64,000 bases of DNA from Ophioceras dolichostomum (Eukaryota; Ascomycota; Sordariomycetes; Magnaporthales; Ophioceraceae). A model generated the notes under the pieces. That model searched no databases. It was not told where the DNA came from and saw nothing but the letters and a program-made list of their open reading frames with translations. The stretch's first letter is position 1. Every line of letters begins with the position of its first letter. Of the stretch, positions 60,212 to 64,000 are shown one piece after another. The stretch spans positions 61,569 through 125,568 of the forward strand of contig PYST01000080.1 in assembly GCA_003049485.1 (NCBI GenBank), read 5' to 3'. A program made the position numbers and the translations under genes.

Positions 60212-63200
60212 ATGGTGGCAAAGGGCATCGACATGGAGGCACTGTCTCCGAGAGATGCTAATGCCCAGCGCCCGCAGAGGGTTAACGACTTGAAGACGAG
60301 GGCCACGGCCCAGCTCAAGGCCAACAAGGAGAAAGAACACCCGCCGCCACCGCCGTCGCACGTCACCGAACCCCCAAGCCCGGACTGCAAGGATGGAGCT
60401 GTGTATCAGGTCGGCAAGCTGCTCGGGAAGGGTGGCTTCGCTGTGTGCTATGAGGGTCAGCTTGCGAGTACCCGCAAGAAGTACGCGCTCAAGATCGTCA
60501 AGAGCCAGATGCCGCCGAAGATGGAGCAGAAGGTTGGTTGTTGATCTCGACGGACTTCGTTCATCCCCTCTCAGCAGGAGATGATTACACTATTGCCGAC
60601 GCTAACCTCTTCTCCTCCTCCTTCACACAGTTCCAAACGGAGCTCCAAATACACTCCAAAATGCGCCAGCAGAACCTCGTGCAGTTTTACCGGGCCTTCT
60701 CGTTCGAGAACAGCACCTACCTCGTTCTGGAGCTCTGCCCCAACGGCTCGCTAATGGACATGGTGAAGCGACGAAAGGGTGTGACGGAGCCCGAAGTACG
60801 TTTCTACTCCGTCCAGATCGCCGGAGCCATCAAGTACATGCACTCGAAGGGGATCATCCACCGCGACCTGAAGATGGGCAACATCTTCCTAGACCGGCAG
60901 ATGAACGCCAAGATCGGAGACTTCGGCCTGGCCGCTCTGCTGGTGACCGGCAAGGACATGCAGACCATACGGAGGACCACGCTTTGCGGGACGCCCAATT
61001 ACATCGCCCCTGAAATCCTAGAAAAGGGTCGGAAAGGTCATGACCACATGGTGGATATATGGAGCTTGGGAATCATCATGTATGTGCCAAGGGAACAAGA
61101 TTGCCTCATACCGTCCCATCAGGATATCGTTAGGGGACAACGCCCAGCTAACCTGCGTGTGTGTGCTTTACAGGTTCGCCATGCTCACGTCGAAGCCGCC
61201 ATTCCAGTCGACAACGACAGACGAGATCTACAGGCGAGCGAGGGACCGGGACTACGAATGGCCGACGCTGGAGACCTCCAACAAGATTATCAGCCAGGAG
61301 GCTAAGGACCTTGTTGCCATCATGCTTCAAGACGCCGATCGGAGACCAGGCCCCGACGAGATTGTGTCGCACTCCTTCTTCGGCGCCGGCTACATGCCCG
61401 TGCTGGGCGACATTACCCCTAAGCTTCGGGAGACACCCCCAGATGCGGTTCGCTTCTACAACTACCCTCGAACCGAGTACGAGGAGATCGAGAACCTCCA
61501 GAATCTGAAGGAGATGTGCAGGAGCTGCGGAGTCGGGCCATGGAACGACACGAAGGCTGTTCACAGGCCTGTCTGGAGGGAAATGGCTGGCGAGGAGCAA
61601 GCAGGCCTGACCCCGGCCATCCCACTTGCCGAAGGGATTGTGTACCGGCCGTTCGACGAATGGCTGAAGGAGAACAAGCTCCAGGGAAAATACGCGTCCA
61701 GATACGCCGCCCAGCAGCCTCTGCCTTCCCAGTCATTGCACCTCATGTCCGACGATCTCACCGTGGTGCCACAAAAGCCCCTGTCGAACCTGCTCCGGGC
61801 GCCTCCTCAGAGCTTTGCAGCCCAACAGAGGGCACAAGGCCGGCCATCGAAGAACGCCGCCGCTGCTGTCGCCGCTGCTCCTGCTGCTACCTCTGCTGTT
61901 GCTGTTGCTGCTGGTGGAAATGCTCAGGTGCAGGAGACACAAGAGCCGCCCTCTGTGCCACGACAGCCGGTCACTGCTGTTCGTAGCACTAGGGCGAGAC
62001 GGGAGAGGGAGGCGGCTGAGGCGGCTGAGGCAGCCATTGCGTCGTTGACGAAGGCAACGGCAGCCATTTCTCTTCACGCCACAGGCCAATCTGTGCAGGC
62101 GCGCGAGCAAGCCACGTCAGCAAGGTCTGCCACTACCCGCTCGACCAGAACCAAATTGCCATCCAGCAGGACGGAGCCGGTCTTGCGAAAGATGGAAACA
62201 CTTGTAGCACCATCGGCTCGAGCAGCGTCGCCAGACCCTCAACCGGCACCAACACGATCACAGCGGACCGAAGCAGCCAGCAGGAAAGAGGAGCCACGAG
62301 CGGCGGATCCGCAGGAAGAGATGGGGACTCTCTTCAGCCCCGACGAGTTCCAGGAGCAGGTGCCCGGCACCCGACCAGACTTCGTGCTAGAGCGCCTCCG
62401 CAAGCTGCAGACGGAACTAGAACGCGCCTTGAACGCGCGCTCGATGGCTCTCCTCTCAGCGAGGGACCGGACGCCGTCGCCACCCCAGATAGTGGTCAAG
62501 TGGGTGGACTACACCAACAAGTTCGGGCTGGGCTACATCCTTAACGACGGCGCTATCGGCTGCATCCTGAAGAAGATCCCCACAAGCGGCAGCGATCCAG
62601 CGCATAGCAGCAATGGCAACAACAAAGCGTCGGCCGTCACTCTCCCGCCCGCTTGCATCTTGATACACGACGCCGAGCGCCACATCCGCCGCAAGAACGA
62701 CCGGTCCTACCTAGACCGCCACCAGATCGTGCCAATGGGCGAGGGGATCTACTTCTACGAGAACTACGCCGAGGACGGCCTAGCGCGCGTGCGCGTCGAC
62801 CCGACGGCCTTCCGCATCGCCGTCGGCCCAGACGGCGTGGCTGGGAAGCTGTCCGCCGGCAGGGACGTGTACGACCACCGCAAGCGCGAGCGAGTAGTGC
62901 TGTGGAAGAAGTTCGCGAACTACATGCTCACGTACGGCCGCGAGCTTGAGGGCGAGAACGAGGGGGGTGCTGCTGCTGCTGCTGCTGCGGCGACGGCGGC
63001 GGCAGCAGCGGCGGCAGCAGCAGCAGTAGTCGAACGGTCCGTCAAGCCAAACGACCCGACGGCCGCCCCGACGGACGTGGTGACCTTCTACCAGCGCTTC
63101 GGCGACGTCGGCTGCTGGGTGTTCAGCGACGGCCACCTGCAGTTCAACTTCCCGGACCACACCAAGATCGTGCTCGACGCCGCGGGCACGTGGTGCCACT

Positions 63201-63727
63201 TCTGGCACCTGCCCCAGGACGCGGCCGAGCGCCTCGCCATCACGGGGACGCTCGACGAGGCAGCGCTGGACGAGCGCGCCGTGCTCTCGTATCCCGTCCA
63301 GACGCTACTCAACTTCTCCGTGCCGTCCAAGGCGACGCTTCGGTCAGTCGGAACCGGCGTTGGTGCCCTTGGAGGCGGTCTCGGAGGAGGAACCGGCGGT
63401 ATGACTGCTGCGAGTGCGACGAGGCGCCACCGCCCGGACATCAGCCCCGACCTCCAGGGCATACCCGCCGCGAACGACTTCAGGCGCAAGATCGAGTTCA
63501 TCAAGAACGTGGTGCGCGAGTGGGTCGCCAACGGCGGGATCGGGAACAGCGACATGGCGGCGCAGACGAGGATGCGGTGGTACGGCCACCGCGAGACGAA
63601 GAACGTGCCCATCCCCGCGAAGCACGTGTGGGTCACGATCGGGGCGAGGGGCGGGGACACGCGGTGCGTGGCGAACTTCGATCCGAGGAGGCCTGAGGCT
63701 GTTTTCCCGGATCAGCCGCAGGCGTAG
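60212..63727 (+). CDS. cdc5: Polo-like serine/threonine protein kinase
   Basis: A mitotic kinase that drives mitotic entry, spindle pole function and exit or septation, recruited by its Polo boxes to primed phospho-sites. Exons are 60212-60532, 60631-61079 and 61174-63727, in phase, giving 1107 residues. The kinase domain is at about 65-325: Gly loop LGKGGFAVCYE, ATP Lys in YALKIVK, IIHRDLKMGN, IGDFGLA, and activation segment TTLCGTPNYIAPE. An Ala/Ser/Arg-rich linker of about 250 residues follows. Polo box 1 starts at IVVKWVDYTNKFGLGYILND. Polo box 2 starts at DVVTFYQRFGDVGCWVFSDG and includes HLQFNFPDHTKIVLD. A further C-terminal segment (DFRRKIEFIKNVVREW) extends to the stop. A near-pure alanine run lies between the boxes. 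A second in-frame ATG at 60233 (MEALSPRD) is an alternative start. cdc5 is the yeast name; plkA and plo1 are used in other fungi. Confidence 0.96.
62969..63025 (+). repeat. Alanine-codon tract between the Polo boxes
   Basis: Nineteen codons encode eight Ala, one Thr and ten Ala. The first seven use GCT and the rest mix GCG and GCA, so the tract is a GCN repeat, pure at its start and interrupted later. Confidence 0.9.
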
Positions 63728-64000
63728 TGATTAGGGCAGTCAGTTGCTTGCTTGCTTTGCTTGCTTGCTAGATGATGGGATGAAAGGAGAGCTCGGGGAG
63801 AGGGGGGAGAGAAGCAGAGGATGGATGGATGGTCGAACACCGGATAAGCATCTACCTATATATATACACACACACTCGGGAGGGTATCGTCAGAGACGCA
63901 CACCCCGCCCGTTTCTCACGACGCTGATGATGGAGAAGATAGAAGAAGATGGAGAAGGCTCTCTTAATTTTGTTTGTGGCAGTCTGGTCCTTTTTTTTTT
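63728..64000. other. 3' flank of Polo kinase
   Basis: Non-coding. It contains TTGC/CTTG repeats at about 63743-63771 and ends in a T run at the window edge. Confidence 0.6.

Overview
The window is nuclear DNA of a filamentous ascomycete, most probably a Sordariomycete. Genes carry short spliceosomal introns (GT...AG, mostly 50-130 nt, often with CTAAC/CTGAC-like branch sites), leaders are long and pyrimidine-rich, intergenic spacers run to several kb, and the protein families are fungal. I see no bacterial, viral or transposon genes, no rRNA or tRNA I can support, and no CRISPR array.

Layout, left to right. 0.5-6.4 kb (-): a seven-exon full-length ABC-A transporter. 10.2-11.1 kb (+): a Ser/Pro-rich protein of unknown role. 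12.1-13.8 kb (+): a secreted Thr-rich protein with a Cys-rich PAN/apple-like C-terminus whose reading frame is broken in this sequence. 14.2-15.7 kb (-) and 16.1-17.2 kb (+): a divergent pair, the PP2A activator PTPA and the exosome ring subunit Rrp46. 21.8-23.9 kb (+): NAD kinase. 26.4-28.9 kb (-): homeodomain transcription factor. 30.2-32.8 kb (-): ten-exon secreted serine carboxypeptidase (S10). 34.2-35.3 kb (-): the GTPase Ran/Gsp1. 36.5-37.5 kb (-): proteasome assembly chaperone Nas2/PSMD9, divergent from a seven-exon RhoGEF at 39.3-43.0 kb (+). 44.1-45.4 kb (+): a small SBDS-domain (Rtc3-like) protein with very long introns. 47.9-48.5 kb (-): a small four-helix membrane protein. 48.5-56.3 kb: about 7.8 kb in which I find no gene. 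56.4-57.2 kb (-): a conserved-looking protein I do not recognise. 58.0-58.8 kb (-): OPA3-like mitochondrial protein. 60.2-63.7 kb (+): Polo kinase.

The genes are mostly core housekeeping functions (nuclear transport, RNA decay, proteasome assembly, NADP supply, PP2A and Polo signalling, Rho activation) with no sign of a biosynthetic cluster or other co-functional operon-like unit. For most multi-exon genes I worked out exon junctions by hand; all but one close with consistent codon phase. The most unusual points are the frame switch in the secreted PAN-like gene, the carboxypeptidase whose catalytic serine codon is split before a 23-nt microexon, the oversized introns of the Rtc3-like gene, the alanine expansion between the Polo boxes, the unrecognised 217-residue protein, and the gene-empty 7.8 kb block. 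I did not find anything I can defend as a new multi-gene system.
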